NCBI GenBank assembly: GCA_043758205.1
Contig: JAYVNY010000078.1
Span: forward strand, 1 to 36,643
Direction of reading: 5' to 3'
From: JANNGC01 sp043758205
Lineage (GTDB): Bacteria > Verrucomicrobiota > Verrucomicrobiia > Limisphaerales > SIBH01
Length of the DNA: 36,643 nucleotides
Shown here: in pieces, positions 15,553 through 22,929 of the stretch
How positions within the stretch are numbered: position 1 is the stretch's first letter
Layout: each line of letters starts with the position of its first letter
Program-made: the position numbers and the translations under genes
The notes under the pieces: model-generated
The model's input: only the letters and a program-made list of their open reading frames with translations
Database searches by the model: none
What the model was told of the DNA's origin: nothing

Positions 15553-16484
15553 ACGAAGTGGAACTGCTCGCCCGCCTGCTGCCCCCGCTGCCGCGCAACG
15601 ATTCCGTGGTCGTGGCGGCGGGCGATGATTGCGCGGTCCTCGATCTTGGTGCGCCAGACTTCGTGCTGTTCAAGACCGACGCGGTGGTCGAGGGCGTCCA
15701 TTTCACCAGCGAGACGCCGCCGGAAAAAGTCGGACGCAAAGCGCTCGCGCGCTGCTTGAGTGACATCGCCGCGATGGCGGGGAAGCCCAACTCGGCGCTC
15801 GTCACGCTGGCGTTGCCGAAAGACTTCTCGCCGGAAAAAGTGGAAGCGATTTACGCCGGACTGAACGCGCTCGCGGTGGAACACGGCGTGGCCATCGTGG
15901 GCGGCGAGACGACGACAAGTCCGGGGGCGATGCTCATTTCCATCGCGCTGCTCGGGACGGTGGCGAAGGAGCGGTGCGTGTTGCGCTCGGGCGCGAAGGC
16001 GGGCGACGCGATTTTCGTGACGGGCACGCTGGGCGGTTCGTTGCGCGGGCGGCATCTGGACTTCGAGCCGCGTCTGGCCGAGGCGCGCTGGCTGCGCGAG
16101 CAGTTCGCCATTCACGCGATGATTGATCTGAGCGACGGGCTGGCGAGCGACCTGCGGCACATTTTGAAAGCGAGCGGCGTCGGCGCGGAGTTGCTGGCGA
16201 AGGCGATTCCACTCAGCCGCGAGGCGAAACTGGCGGCGAAGGAAGAATCCTCCGCGAAGCCCCCATTGCTCGCGGCACTGACGGACGGAGAAGATTTTGA
16301 ACTGCTGTTCACGACCGCGAGCAAGAACGCGGTGCCCCTGCTGGACGCGTGGAAGCAGCGATTTCCCCATCTGCCGCTGACGGTGGTCGGGAAAATCACG
16401 AACGAGCCGGGTCTGCGTCTGCACGATCGGAACGGCGTGAAAACACTGACGGCGCATGGCTACACACATTTCGCGCAGTCCTGA
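15549..16484 (+). CDS. thiL: Thiamine-monophosphate kinase
   Basis: A 311-residue PurM/AIR-synthase-like kinase that makes thiamine pyrophosphate from thiamine phosphate. Diagnostic segments are VAAGDDCAVLDLG near residue 22, LFKTDAVVEGVHF near 40, LSDIAAMAGKP, VGGETTTSPG, FVTGTLGGS and MIDLSDGLASDLRHI, followed by DGEDFELLFT. Length is standard (about 310-330). It overlaps the CPBP gene by 4 bp and the tsaE gene by 29 bp, so translation is probably coupled. No TPP riboswitch is seen, consistent with an internal operon position. Confidence 0.96.
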   Translation: MNEVELLARLLPPLPRNDSVVVAAGDDCAVLDLGAPDFVLFKTDAVVEGVHFTSETPPEKVGRKALARCLSDIAAMAGKPNSALVTLALPKDFSPEKVEAIYAGLNALAVEHGVAIVGGETTTSPGAMLISIALLGTVAKERCVLRSGAKAGDAIFVTGTLGGSLRGRHLDFEPRLAEARWLREQFAIHAMIDLSDGLASDLRHILKASGVGAELLAKAIPLSREAKLAAKEESSAKPPLLAALTDGEDFELLFTTASKNAVPLLDAWKQRFPHLPLTVVGKITNEPGLRLHDRNGVKTLTAHGYTHFAQS

Positions 16485-16905
16485 AGAAACGCTCGCGCTC
16501 GGCGAGCAGTGGGGCCGCGCGGCGCAGCGCGGCTGGGTCATCGGCCTGAGCGGTGATCTCGGCGCGGGCAAGACGCAGTTCGTGCGCGGCTTCGCGCGCG
16601 GCCTCGGCTGCACGGCGCGCGTCCACTCGCCGACTTTCGCGCTGCTCAACGAATATGACGGCGGGCGGCTGCGGCTGTTCCATTTGGATTTGTATCGGCT
16701 CAACAACGGCGACGAGGTGGCGGGCGCGGGGCTGGAGGAATATTTGACCCAGCCCGACGGCGTGGCGGTGGTGGAGTGGATCGAGCGATGGTTGCCGGAG
16801 GCCCAAGGTTCAGAGTCCAAGGTCCAAGGTCTGGTGCGCTTGGTGCGGATTGAAACGCTCAGCGAAACGGAGCGGCAGTTCACTTATGAAGATTCTGGCA
16901 CTTGA
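16456..16905 (+). CDS. tsaE: tRNA t6A37 biosynthesis ATPase TsaE
   Basis: A 149-residue P-loop ATPase that assists TsaB-TsaD in making N6-threonylcarbamoyladenosine at tRNA position 37. Walker A is SGDLGAGKTQFVRG (GDLGAGKT at residues 33-40). Other family segments are SPTFALLNEY, LFHLDLYRL and VAVVEWIERW. The C-terminal part contains the stretch EAQGSESKVQGLVRL, encoded by a 7-bp repeat array (16805-16834), which replaces the short loop normally found between the two last strands. The start overlaps thiL by 29 bp and the end overlaps tsaB by 20 bp. Confidence 0.95.
   Translation: MATHISRSPEETLALGEQWGRAAQRGWVIGLSGDLGAGKTQFVRGFARGLGCTARVHSPTFALLNEYDGGRLRLFHLDLYRLNNGDEVAGAGLEEYLTQPDGVAVVEWIERWLPEAQGSESKVQGLVRLVRIETLSETERQFTYEDSGT
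16805..16834. repeat. 7-bp repeat array inside tsaE
   Basis: The plus strand reads AAG GTTCAGA GTCCAAG GTCCAAG GTCTGG, a heptamer-phased array that stays open and in frame. It encodes about ten residues near the TsaE C-terminus. A related array in opposite orientation is in glcF (25323-25355). Confidence 0.8.
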
Positions 16906-17533
16906 ATTTTCCTCGCCCGAACGCGGTGTCGCCGTGTTGGAGGATCAAGAGGTGCGAAGCTTCGCCATTGATCGCACGGAACGAGGAGCGCGGTGCTTTG
17001 AAGTGATTACGCGCGCGCTCGAGGAGGCGCGTATTTCCGCTGCGGACATTGAGTGCATCGTGGTGGGACTGGGGCCGGGGAGTTTCGGGGGCATTCGCAC
17101 GGCCATCGCCATCGCGCAAGGCTGGCAAATCGCGCGCGGGGTGAAGTTGCTGGGTGTGAACAGCGCGGACGCCATTGCGCGCCGCATCACGCCGTTCGAT
17201 GGCGTCGCCAACATCGTCTGCGACGCGCAGCGGGGAGAAGTTTTTGCCGCGCGCTATGGTTTGGGAGCGGGCGGGCCGCGGGCGTTGGGCGGGTTTGAAT
17301 TGTTGTCGCCCGGCGAGGAAGAGCGGCGGCGTGCGGATGGGGAGCTATTTTTCAAAGCGGATCAAGGGCTGTGGCGTCTGGGTCACGAGCCGGTGCTGCT
17401 GGCCGACGCGCGCGTGGTGGGGCAGATGGCGGCCGGGCGAAATGACTTTGTTTCGGGAGACCAACTGGAGCCGCTCTACCTGCGCCGCGCGGAATTCGTA
17501 AAAGCACTCGCGCCGAAATTCTCCGCCGACTGA
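16886..17533 (+). CDS. tsaB: tRNA t6A37 threonylcarbamoyltransferase subunit TsaB
   Basis: A 215-residue ASKHA-fold protein, the scaffold partner of TsaD. The start MKILALEFSSPERGVAVL matches the family's first strand with a Ser/Thr-rich phosphate loop, so ATG 16886 is preferred over 16850. The segment GLGPGSFGGIRTAIAIAQGW corresponds to the conserved G-x-GPGSFTGxR; here Gly replaces the usual Thr. It overlaps tsaE by 20 bp and ends the unit. tsaD is not in the window. A hairpin with a T-rich tail at 17799-17832 is the nearest terminator-like structure downstream. Confidence 0.94.
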   Translation: MKILALEFSSPERGVAVLEDQEVRSFAIDRTERGARCFEVITRALEEARISAADIECIVVGLGPGSFGGIRTAIAIAQGWQIARGVKLLGVNSADAIARRITPFDGVANIVCDAQRGEVFAARYGLGAGGPRALGGFELLSPGEEERRRADGELFFKADQGLWRLGHEPVLLADARVVGQMAAGRNDFVSGDQLEPLYLRRAEFVKALAPKFSAD

Positions 17534-17561
17534 TTTGGATCAGGGCAATTGGAGCTTCTGT

Positions 17562-17693
17562 TTAACGCAGAGACGCAGAGACGCAGAGGGGTCGGAGAGA
17601 AACGACAGTTAAATTCTTGAGCGGGCGTTGAAACAAGAACGCCAGCAAAGCCCGCCCCATTCCACCCTCTGCATCTCTGCATCTCTGCGGTAA
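17562..17693. repeat. 132-bp element with 29-bp terminal inverted repeats of 8-bp units
   Basis: The left arm (17562-17590) is built of ACGCAGAG units and the right arm (17665-17693) is its inverted copy with three mismatches in 29 positions. An inner imperfect stem (GCGGGCGTT / AACGCC...GCCCGC) sits at about 17619-17656. Size and symmetry are MITE-like; no coding capacity is seen. Confidence 0.88.
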
Positions 17694-17798
17694 GAAATGA
17701 TTTCCGATCATGGTGGACGATCCGCTCAAGCGCCGCCGCCGCGCGCCGATAGATCAGGCGCAATGCGGACTTAAAAACTCCGTGTCGCAAGTGGAGCG

Positions 17799-17832
17799 GA
17801 CCCGCTGCCTGTTGCAGCGGGTCTTCTCTTTT
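17799..17832 (+). terminator. Rho-independent terminator-like hairpin
   Basis: A perfect 10-bp stem GACCCGCTGC / GCAGCGGGTC with loop CTGTT is followed by TTCTCTTTT. It lies 266 bp after the tsaB stop, so it may end that transcript or belong to an unannotated small RNA starting upstream. An upstream TCCGCTC (about 17720) can pair with GAGCGGA (17794-17800). Confidence 0.75.
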
Positions 17833-18106
17833 GTGAGGCCAACCTTTCAGCCCCGGGCGCGATAGCGAGGTTGGGCCGTGAACACTTTTTAGCCGGTGTC
17901 GCACCTGCCGCGCCTTCTTCTCCTCATGGTGTCCTTCCATTTTTCCTGCGGGAATCAGAAGAAGTGCTGAGTGGGTGTGGGATTTTTCTGACGTGATGGG
18001 ACACGGAGGACACGTCTGCTTCGGTTGCGGACAGGGGTGCCTGTTGGCTTTGTGGAATCGCGCTTGATTCGCTGTTTTTTCAGGTGCTTGCGGGAAAAGA
18101 GGAGGC

Positions 18107-18122
18107 TGGCACCGGCGTTGCT
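18107..18122 (+). promoter_or_regulatory. Sigma-54 (RpoN) -24/-12 promoter of the pilin gene
   Basis: TGGCAC-CGGCG-TTGCT matches the consensus TGGCACRNNNNTTGCW at every defined position except R (C here), with the exact GG-to-GC spacing. Transcription would begin near 18133, giving a leader of about 100 nt before the pilin ATG at 18233. Pilin genes in several phyla are RpoN-dependent, which supports the call. Confidence 0.75.
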
Positions 18123-18232
18123 AGGTGTGGCCAGCGGTTCGCGCACAGGCAATCAGTGAACAGCCGAAATAATGGATAAACCGCCTGTGTGTTCTGTTCA
18201 CGACCGTTGTAAGTCAGAAAGGTTAAAAACAT

Positions 18233-18583
18233 ATGCAACTCAACACGTCCCGCAAAAGCGCGTTCACCCTCGTCGAAATCATGATCGTCGTCGCGATCAT
18301 CGGCCTTTTGGCCGCCATCGCGATTCCGAACTTCATCAAGGCGCGTGAAGCGTCCCAGAAGAACGCCTGCATCGCCAACCTCAAGCAGATTGACGGCGCG
18401 AAGAACACTTGGGCTCTCGAAACCAAGCAGCTCAGCACCGCGGTGCCCGCCGAGTCCGCCCTGTACGGCCCGACGCTGTATATCCGTGACACTCCCGCGT
18501 GCCCCGCGAACGGCACCTACAGCGTCAACGCGGTGTCCTCGAAGCCGACGTGCACCCAAGCCTCGGCCGGCCACTCGTTCTAA
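18233..18583 (+). CDS. Type IV pilin / major pseudopilin
   Basis: A 116-residue prepilin. After the short leader MQLNTSRKSA comes the class III cleavage and methylation motif FTLVEIMIVVAIIGLLAAIA with Glu at +5, followed by IPNFIKAREASQKNACIANL. The C-terminal domain is small and has a Cys pair (PACPANGTY and KPTCTQ) that could form the usual disulphide loop. The small size, the strong terminator right after it, the long leader and the sigma-54 promoter suggest an abundant structural subunit transcribed alone. A likely ribosome-binding site AGAAAGG lies 10 bases before the ATG, one of few clear ones in the window. It could instead be the major pseudopilin of a type II secretion-like system. 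Confidence 0.9.
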   Translation: MQLNTSRKSAFTLVEIMIVVAIIGLLAAIAIPNFIKAREASQKNACIANLKQIDGAKNTWALETKQLSTAVPAESALYGPTLYIRDTPACPANGTYSVNAVSSKPTCTQASAGHSF

Positions 18584-18601
18584 TCTGAACGTCAGATTCA
18601 G

Positions 18602-18630
18602 AACCCCGTCCCGACTGGGACGGGGTTTTT
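18602..18630 (+). terminator. Rho-independent terminator of the pilin gene
   Basis: An 11-bp perfect stem (AACCCCGTCCC, 18602-18612; GGGACGGGGTT, 18617-18627) with a 4-base loop GACT is followed by a run of T. It begins 19 bp after the pilin stop and isolates that transcript from the GDPD-like gene. Confidence 0.9.
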
Positions 18631-18680
18631 GCTTTTCATCCCGGCTTGCCAGCCGCGCGCGGGCGCGCGACAAGACTTCC

Positions 18681-19487
18681 GTGCAACGATTTCTCATCCT
18701 CTGCGCCGGCTGGCTGCCGGGGCTGGTCGCCGCTTCGGCTCAATCGCCCGCGCCCCTACCGCTGCCGCGCGCGCACGCGCACAACGACTACGCGCACTCG
18801 CGCCCGCTAGCGGACGCCCTGGCGCACGGCTTTCGCAGTGTGGAGGCGGACATCTGGCTGACCAACGGCGCGCTGCTCGTGGCGCATGATTTCCGCGACG
18901 CGACGCCGGAGAAAACGCTGGCCAAACTCTACCTCGATCCGCTGCGGACGTTTGTCCGCACGAACGCGGGAGAGGGCAGGGGGCGTCCGTTGACGTTGAT
19001 GATTGATGTGAAGTCCGAGGCGGAAAAAACTTATGCCGTGCTGCGCGAAGTGTTGCGCGGTTACGCGGACATCCTGACCCGCTTTGAATCCAACGTCATC
19101 CACACCAACGCCGTCATCGTCATCATCTCGGGCGCGCGCGCCGAGGCGACGATGCGCGCGGAACCGATGCGCTTCGCCGCGCTGGACGGACGCTTGCCGG
19201 ATTTGGATACAAGCCCGCCGCCCGCGTTGGTGCCGCTGGTCAGTGACAGCTGGACGAAATTTTTCCAGTGGCGCGGGGTCGGGCTGATGCCGGAGGCGGA
19301 ACGCGCCCAGTTGCGGCAGCTCGTCGCGCGCACTCACGCGCAAGGCAAACGTCTTCGCCTCTGGGCCGCGCCCGACCAGGAAGCGGGATGGAAGGAGCTG
19401 TTCGAGGCGGGCGTGGATTTGATCAACACGGACAAACTGGCGGAACTGGAAATCTTCCTGCGCGCGCAACCAGCGGAGCGGCCTTAA
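18681..19487 (+). CDS. Secreted GDPD / PI-PLC-like phosphodiesterase
   Basis: A 268-residue protein of the PLC-like phosphodiesterase TIM-barrel superfamily. The N-terminus is a signal peptide (VQRFLILCAGWLPGLVAASA). The start of the mature domain is HAHNDYAHSRPLADALAHGF, then VEADIWLTNGALLVAHD, the His/Glu/Asp catalytic pattern of the uncharacterised GDPD-like subgroup that carries HAHNDY instead of HRG. A DVKSEAE metal or substrate segment and the closing GVDLINTDKL fit the fold. The start is taken as GTG 18681; the frame remains open upstream through the terminator and the pilin gene, but that part is out-of-frame pilin sequence. The palindromic element at 19485-19701 begins at its stop codon. 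Confidence 0.82.
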   Translation: MQRFLILCAGWLPGLVAASAQSPAPLPLPRAHAHNDYAHSRPLADALAHGFRSVEADIWLTNGALLVAHDFRDATPEKTLAKLYLDPLRTFVRTNAGEGRGRPLTLMIDVKSEAEKTYAVLREVLRGYADILTRFESNVIHTNAVIVIISGARAEATMRAEPMRFAALDGRLPDLDTSPPPALVPLVSDSWTKFFQWRGVGLMPEAERAQLRQLVARTHAQGKRLRLWAAPDQEAGWKELFEAGVDLINTDKLAELEIFLRAQPAERP

Positions 19488-19701
19488 CCCGAACTCCGAA
19501 GTGGCGGCGGCGCAGCCGCCGGGTAGCACAGGCAACCTGCCTGTGCCGCGCGGCTACCAGCCGCGCGGAACGGAGGAGGATGTGGAAAAGTTTCGGGCCT
19601 TCAGTTCCAAACCAAGCTCCCTCCCATTCCGCCCGGCTGGTAGCCGGGCAGGACGGGCTGGTAGCCCGTTCCACCCGTTCCGATTTCGGAGTTCGGGCTT
19701 A
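19485..19701. repeat. 217-bp MITE-like element made of nested hairpins
   Basis: The ends are inverted: TAACCCGAACTCCGAA (19485-19500) and TTCGGAGTTCGGGCTTA (19685-19701), differing by one inserted base. Inside are several short hairpins with ACC or GGT loops, such as GCACAGGCA-ACC-TGCCTGTGC, CCGCGCGGCT-ACC-AGCCGCGCGG and ACGGGCT-GGT-AGCCCGT. The left end coincides with the TAA stop of the GDPD-like gene. No transposase or reading frame of note is inside. Confidence 0.85.
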
Positions 19702-19722
19702 AAGCAATGAAGCAACGAAAGG

Positions 19723-20406
19723 CTACGGGCGCAGGATGCAGTTGCTGTAGTTCGTGTCGCCCGAATTTTGCATCTGTCCGAGGAGGGTGAACTGGCTGAG
19801 TTGCAAGGCGCTGCCGTCGGCCATGGCCATGTTGCCCTCGCCGTTGTGGAGTTCCTTGGTCCAGCGCGTGTTGGGGGAGAAGGGGTTCAGCGAGGTGGTC
19901 ACGGGGTCGGTGATGCCCGCAATGGTGCATTTTCGATTTTCATTCCCCGTGATGTTCCGGTCCACGGCGATGTGCATCTGGGTGCTCAACTCCAACGCCT
20001 CGGTGCCGGCGGCGTAGCTCAGGGCGTTGTTCTGCAAGGTGCCAAAGCCGGTCGCGCCCGTAGCGAAGGTTTCCGCCGGGGGACGGTCCTTGTCGGTGGG
20101 ACAGCGCAGCACTTTGGGCGTGGCAAGCTCGTTCGAGATGGTCGCGAAATGCTGCCAGGCGGCCGAGAGCGTGTGCGAGCCGCCGTCCGTGGGCAGCACC
20201 AGCCAGGGGAATTTTCCGTCGTGATCCTGCGCCCACATGATGAGCGCCGTGCCGACCTGCTTGGCGTTGCTCACGCACGCGATACGCTGGGCCTTGGACT
20301 TGGCCTTGGCCACGGCGGGCAGGAGCATGGCGGCAAGGATGGCGATAATGGCGATCACCACCAGCAGCTCAATGAGTGTGAAGGCGCGGGTCTTTCGAGA
20401 GTGCAT
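19723..20406 (-). CDS. Pseudopilin-like protein (prepilin N-terminus, H-X9-DG type)
   Basis: A 227-residue protein with prepilin leader MHSRKTRA followed by the methylation motif FTLIELLVVIAIIAILAAML, then LPAVAKAKSKAQRIACVSNAKQ. The globular part includes FPWLVLPTDGGSHTLS, the LRCPTDKDR segment typical of this group, and a late ELHNGEGNMAMADGSALQL, which fits an H-x9-DG-like pattern seen in stand-alone pseudopilins of Verrucomicrobiota and Planctomycetota. ATG 20406 is chosen because it gives a short leader; an upstream ATG at 20445 would add 13 residues. It is monocistronic. Export or assembly by a type II secretion or type IV pilus-like machine is likely; its exact role is unknown. Confidence 0.88.
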   Translation of the reverse strand: MHSRKTRAFTLIELLVVIAIIAILAAMLLPAVAKAKSKAQRIACVSNAKQVGTALIMWAQDHDGKFPWLVLPTDGGSHTLSAAWQHFATISNELATPKVLRCPTDKDRPPAETFATGATGFGTLQNNALSYAAGTEALELSTQMHIAVDRNITGNENRKCTIAGITDPVTTSLNPFSPNTRWTKELHNGEGNMAMADGSALQLSQFTLLGQMQNSGDTNYSNCILRP

Positions 20407-20499
20407 GTTCAATGGGTCAGACGGAGACACGCGAAAAGCTATCAATAGTTTTACAGTTCGGCCATGCCGGGGATGTAAAAGTACCTGCCTGCGCCGCCG

Positions 20500-21249
20500 C
20501 TATTTCTCCGCCTCCAGCTTCGCCAGCACCTCGGGATCGCGCACGTCCACCCAGCGGCCTTCGATGCGCAGGCCAGCCAGTGGATGATGCGTGGCAATCA
20601 GTCCGGTGATGGCGTCGGTGAGTTCGTATTCGCCGCGCGGCGACTTCTCCAGCTTGGCGGTGAACTCGAAGAGCGACGGGCGGAAGATATAAATGCCCGC
20701 GTTATACCACGCCGGTTCACCGGGTTTGAGCCAGCCCTCCCGGCGCAATTGCTCGACTTGTTCCGCCGGCGGTTTCTCCACGAGATGTTTCAGGCAGAAT
20801 TTTTCATCAAAGAAAAACAGCCCGCCCTTGGTCACGTCCTCGCTGCCCGTCACGGTTACGACGCCGGAAAAGTAATCCTCGTTGTAACGGTGAATCATCT
20901 GCGCGTACGTCTCCGGCCTCACGAGAATGTCGCCGTAGGTGAGGATGAAGGGCGAGGGGCCGACGAATTCCTTCGCGAGTTCCGGCGCCTTGCCGGTGCC
21001 GTCTTGCACGAGCTGGCGACCGTAGGTGATGTCCACCTCCCAGTTTGAGCCGTCGCCGAAGTATTCTTCCACGACCTCCGCGCGCCACCCGGTGACAATG
21101 AAGAACTGCGTCACGCCCGCTGCCTTCAGCCCGGTGAGGATGTGTTCGAGGATGGGCCGGCCCTGGACGGGGAGCATGGGCTTGGGAATCTCGTTCGTGA
21201 GTTCCTTCATGCGTGTGCCTTTGCCGGCGGCGAGAATGACAGCTTTCAT
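20500..21249 (-). CDS. Sugar-1-phosphate nucleotidyltransferase (RmlA/RfbF-like)
   Basis: A 249-residue NTP_transferase-family enzyme activating a hexose 1-phosphate to a nucleotide sugar in the cytoplasm. The start MKAVILAAGKGTRMKELTNE carries the nucleotide-binding GxGxRxxxLT-type loop, followed by IPKPMLPVQGRPILEHIL. FILTYGDILVRPE supplies a metal-binding Asp, and KHLVEKP and WYNAGIYIFRP are family segments. The closing GRWVDVRDPEVLAKLEAEK fits enzymes of the glucose-1-phosphate cytidylyl- or thymidylyltransferase groups. ATG 21249 is chosen because the P-loop must be near the N-terminus. A 19-bp repeat at 21281-21299, identical to one upstream of hemB, lies 32 bp 5' of the start. Confidence 0.9.
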   Translation of the reverse strand: MKAVILAAGKGTRMKELTNEIPKPMLPVQGRPILEHILTGLKAAGVTQFFIVTGWRAEVVEEYFGDGSNWEVDITYGRQLVQDGTGKAPELAKEFVGPSPFILTYGDILVRPETYAQMIHRYNEDYFSGVVTVTGSEDVTKGGLFFFDEKFCLKHLVEKPPAEQVEQLRREGWLKPGEPAWYNAGIYIFRPSLFEFTAKLEKSPRGEYELTDAITGLIATHHPLAGLRIEGRWVDVRDPEVLAKLEAEK

Positions 21250-21280
21250 GTGCGGCGAATTCGTAGCGGGTTCCCCCGGC

Positions 21281-21299
21281 GTTGTCAGTTGTTCGTTGC
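21281..21299. repeat. 19-bp heptamer-type repeat, copy A
   Basis: GTTGTCAGTTGTTCGTTGC is identical to 30346-30364. Both copies lie about 31 bp upstream of a minus-strand start codon (the nucleotidyltransferase and hemB), so position as well as sequence is shared. The 7-bp phasing (GTTGTCA GTTGTTC GTTGC) links it to the other heptamer arrays. Confidence 0.85.
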
Positions 21300-21366
21300 A
21301 AGGGAAGAACGAACGGGGCGCGGGCGTCCCGCCCGTCAGTGCGGGCTTGGCGGGCAAGATGCCTGC

Positions 21367-21506
21367 GGGTGCATCCGAAGGGCGTGTGGCCCAATCCGAT
21401 GTTGGTAGGGCGCGTCGCGGAGAAGCCTTGCGGAACTTGCGGAAGCCCCACCCCGGCGCGCGCGGAGCGACGACGCCCTGCTATGAGTAGTGTTCGGGAT
21501 GCACCC
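21367..21506. repeat. 140-bp element with 13/14-bp terminal inverted repeats
   Basis: GGGTGCATCCGAA (21367-21379) and TTCGGGATGCACCC (21493-21506) are inverted copies with one inserted base. Subterminal TAGGGCGCGTCGC and GCGACGACGCCCTGCTA are also roughly complementary. No reading frame with family features lies inside. Confidence 0.82.
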
Positions 21507-21608
21507 GACCCCTGCGCCCAGCCGCCTCGCAACTTGACGGCACTTCACCCGCAACTAACATGCGCGCTCATTTTTAGAACTGAAACCTGAACCCAAAAAA
21601 CTGAAACC

Positions 21609-22880
21609 ATGAGCAGCATCATTGACATCAAGGCCCGCGAAATCCTCGACTCGCGCGGCAATCCGACCGTGGAAGTGGACGTGCATCTGGCCAGCGGCGC
21701 CATCGGTCGCGCCGCCGTGCCGAGCGGCGCGAGCACCGGCGAGCACGAGGCGCTCGAACTGCGCGACGGCAACAAGAAGCGTTACCTCGGCAAGGGCGTG
21801 TCCAAGGCCGTGGCCAACGTCACGGAGAAAATTCTCCCCGAACTCATCGGCGTGGATGCGCTTGATCAGCTCACCGTGGATCGCATCATGATCGAACTCG
21901 ACGGCACCGAGACGAAAGCCAAGCTCGGCGCGAACGCCATTCTCGCCGTCTCGCTCGCGAACGCCAAAGCCGCCGCCGAACTGCTCGGCCAGCCGCTCTT
22001 CAAATATCTCGGCGGACCAAATGCCAAGGTGTTGCCCGTGCCGATGGCCAACGTTATCAACGGCGGCGCGCATTCTGACGCGCCGATTGATTTCCAGGAA
22101 TTCATGATCGTGCCGAAGGGCTTCGACACCTTCAGCGACGGCTTGCAGGCCATCACGGAAATTTTCCACGCGCTCAAGGCGGTGTTGAAGAAGAAGGGCC
22201 TGAGCACGGCGGTCGGCGACGAGGGCGGCTTCGCTCCGAAGCTCGACAGCGCCGAGGCGGCCATTGAAGTGATTCTTCAGGCGACGAAGGACGCGGGCTA
22301 CAAGGCGGGCAAGGAAATCTTCCTCGCGCTCGACGTGGCCGCCTCCGAATTCTACACCGGCAAGGAAACTTACGTCTTCAAGAAGAGCAGCGGGAAGAAG
22401 TTGAGCGGCGATGAGCTCGTCGCCTTCTACGCGAAACTCTGCGGCAGCTATCCGCTCATCAGCATCGAAGATGGCTGCGCGGAAAGCGACTGGGTGACGT
22501 GGAAGAAGCTCACCGACAAGCTCGGCGACAAGGTGCAGCTCGTGGGCGACGATCTGTTCGTGACCAACGTGAAGTTCCTCCAGCGCGGCATTGATACCGG
22601 CACGGCGAATTCGATTCTTGTGAAGGTTAACCAGATTGGGTCGCTCACCGAGACACTCGACGCCGTGGAACTCGCGCAGGACAACAACTACACCGCCGTC
22701 CTCTCGCATCGCTCCGGTGAAACCGAGGACGCGACCATCGCCGACCTCGCGGTGGCGACGAACTGCGGCCAGATCAAGACCGGCTCGCTCAGCCGCACCG
22801 ACCGCACGGCGAAGTACAACCAATTGCTCCGCATCGAGCAGTTGCTCGGCAAAAACGCGGTGTACGGCGGAAAATTCTGA
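21609..22880 (+). CDS. eno: Enolase
   Basis: A 423-residue glycolytic enzyme interconverting 2-phosphoglycerate and phosphoenolpyruvate. The start SSIIDIKAREILDSRGNPTV and the loop PSGASTGEHEALELRDG are canonical. Metal ligands sit in LALDVAAS, ISIEDGC and LVGDDLFVTN. The catalytic Lys and the signature ILVKVNQIGSLTETL followed by SHRSGETEDATIADLAV are intact. Length is that of bacterial enolases (about 420-435). It is a single gene followed at once by a terminator hairpin. No ribosome-binding site is evident before the ATG. Confidence 0.98.
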   Translation: MSSIIDIKAREILDSRGNPTVEVDVHLASGAIGRAAVPSGASTGEHEALELRDGNKKRYLGKGVSKAVANVTEKILPELIGVDALDQLTVDRIMIELDGTETKAKLGANAILAVSLANAKAAAELLGQPLFKYLGGPNAKVLPVPMANVINGGAHSDAPIDFQEFMIVPKGFDTFSDGLQAITEIFHALKAVLKKKGLSTAVGDEGGFAPKLDSAEAAIEVILQATKDAGYKAGKEIFLALDVAASEFYTGKETYVFKKSSGKKLSGDELVAFYAKLCGSYPLISIEDGCAESDWVTWKKLTDKLGDKVQLVGDDLFVTNVKFLQRGIDTGTANSILVKVNQIGSLTETLDAVELAQDNNYTAVLSHRSGETEDATIADLAVATNCGQIKTGSLSRTDRTAKYNQLLRIEQLLGKNAVYGGKF

Positions 22881-22901
22881 TTCCGATTTCCGAGGCACAC
22901 G

Positions 22902-22929
22902 AAGGCGCGGCGCAAGCCGCGCCTTTTAT
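22902..22929 (+). terminator. Rho-independent terminator of eno
   Basis: A perfect 10-bp stem AAGGCGCGGC / GCCGCGCCTT with loop GCAA is followed by TTAT, beginning 21 bp after the eno stop. Confidence 0.88.

Larger units (their letters stand above)
17534..18106. other. Repeat-rich intergenic region between tsaB and the pilin promoter
   Basis: No gene is supported here. The region holds the 132-bp inverted-repeat element (17562-17693), a strong hairpin-terminator (17799-17832), and a further stem with arms CCAACCT and AGGTTGG at about 17838-17874. Two GACACG words (about 18000-18014), whose complement CGTGTC resembles PilR-type half sites, lie about 100 bp upstream of the sigma-54 promoter. 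Open frames of 51 codons (17710, plus) and 154 codons (17476-17940, minus) exist but show no protein-family features. Confidence 0.5.
21250..21608. other. Divergent repeat-rich intergenic region upstream of eno
   Basis: No gene is supported. The region contains the heptamer repeat 21281-21299, a GC-rich stretch with GGCGTCCCGCCCG and GGCGGGC words (about 21315-21360), and the 140-bp inverted-repeat element 21367-21506. The remaining 100 bp before eno (21507-21608) should carry its promoter; the AT-richer stretch after 21560 ends in A-rich sequence just before the ATG, and no clear Shine-Dalgarno sequence is present. Confidence 0.5.

Noticed and set aside
17476..17940. A 154-codon minus-strand frame and a 51-codon plus-strand frame (from 17710) in the tsaB-pilin gap
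   Set aside because: Both run through inverted repeats and a terminator hairpin, and no domain or signal was recognised.
18345..18680. An upstream extension of the GDPD-like gene
   Set aside because: It reads the pilin gene out of frame and crosses a strong terminator; a signal peptide begins at GTG 18681.
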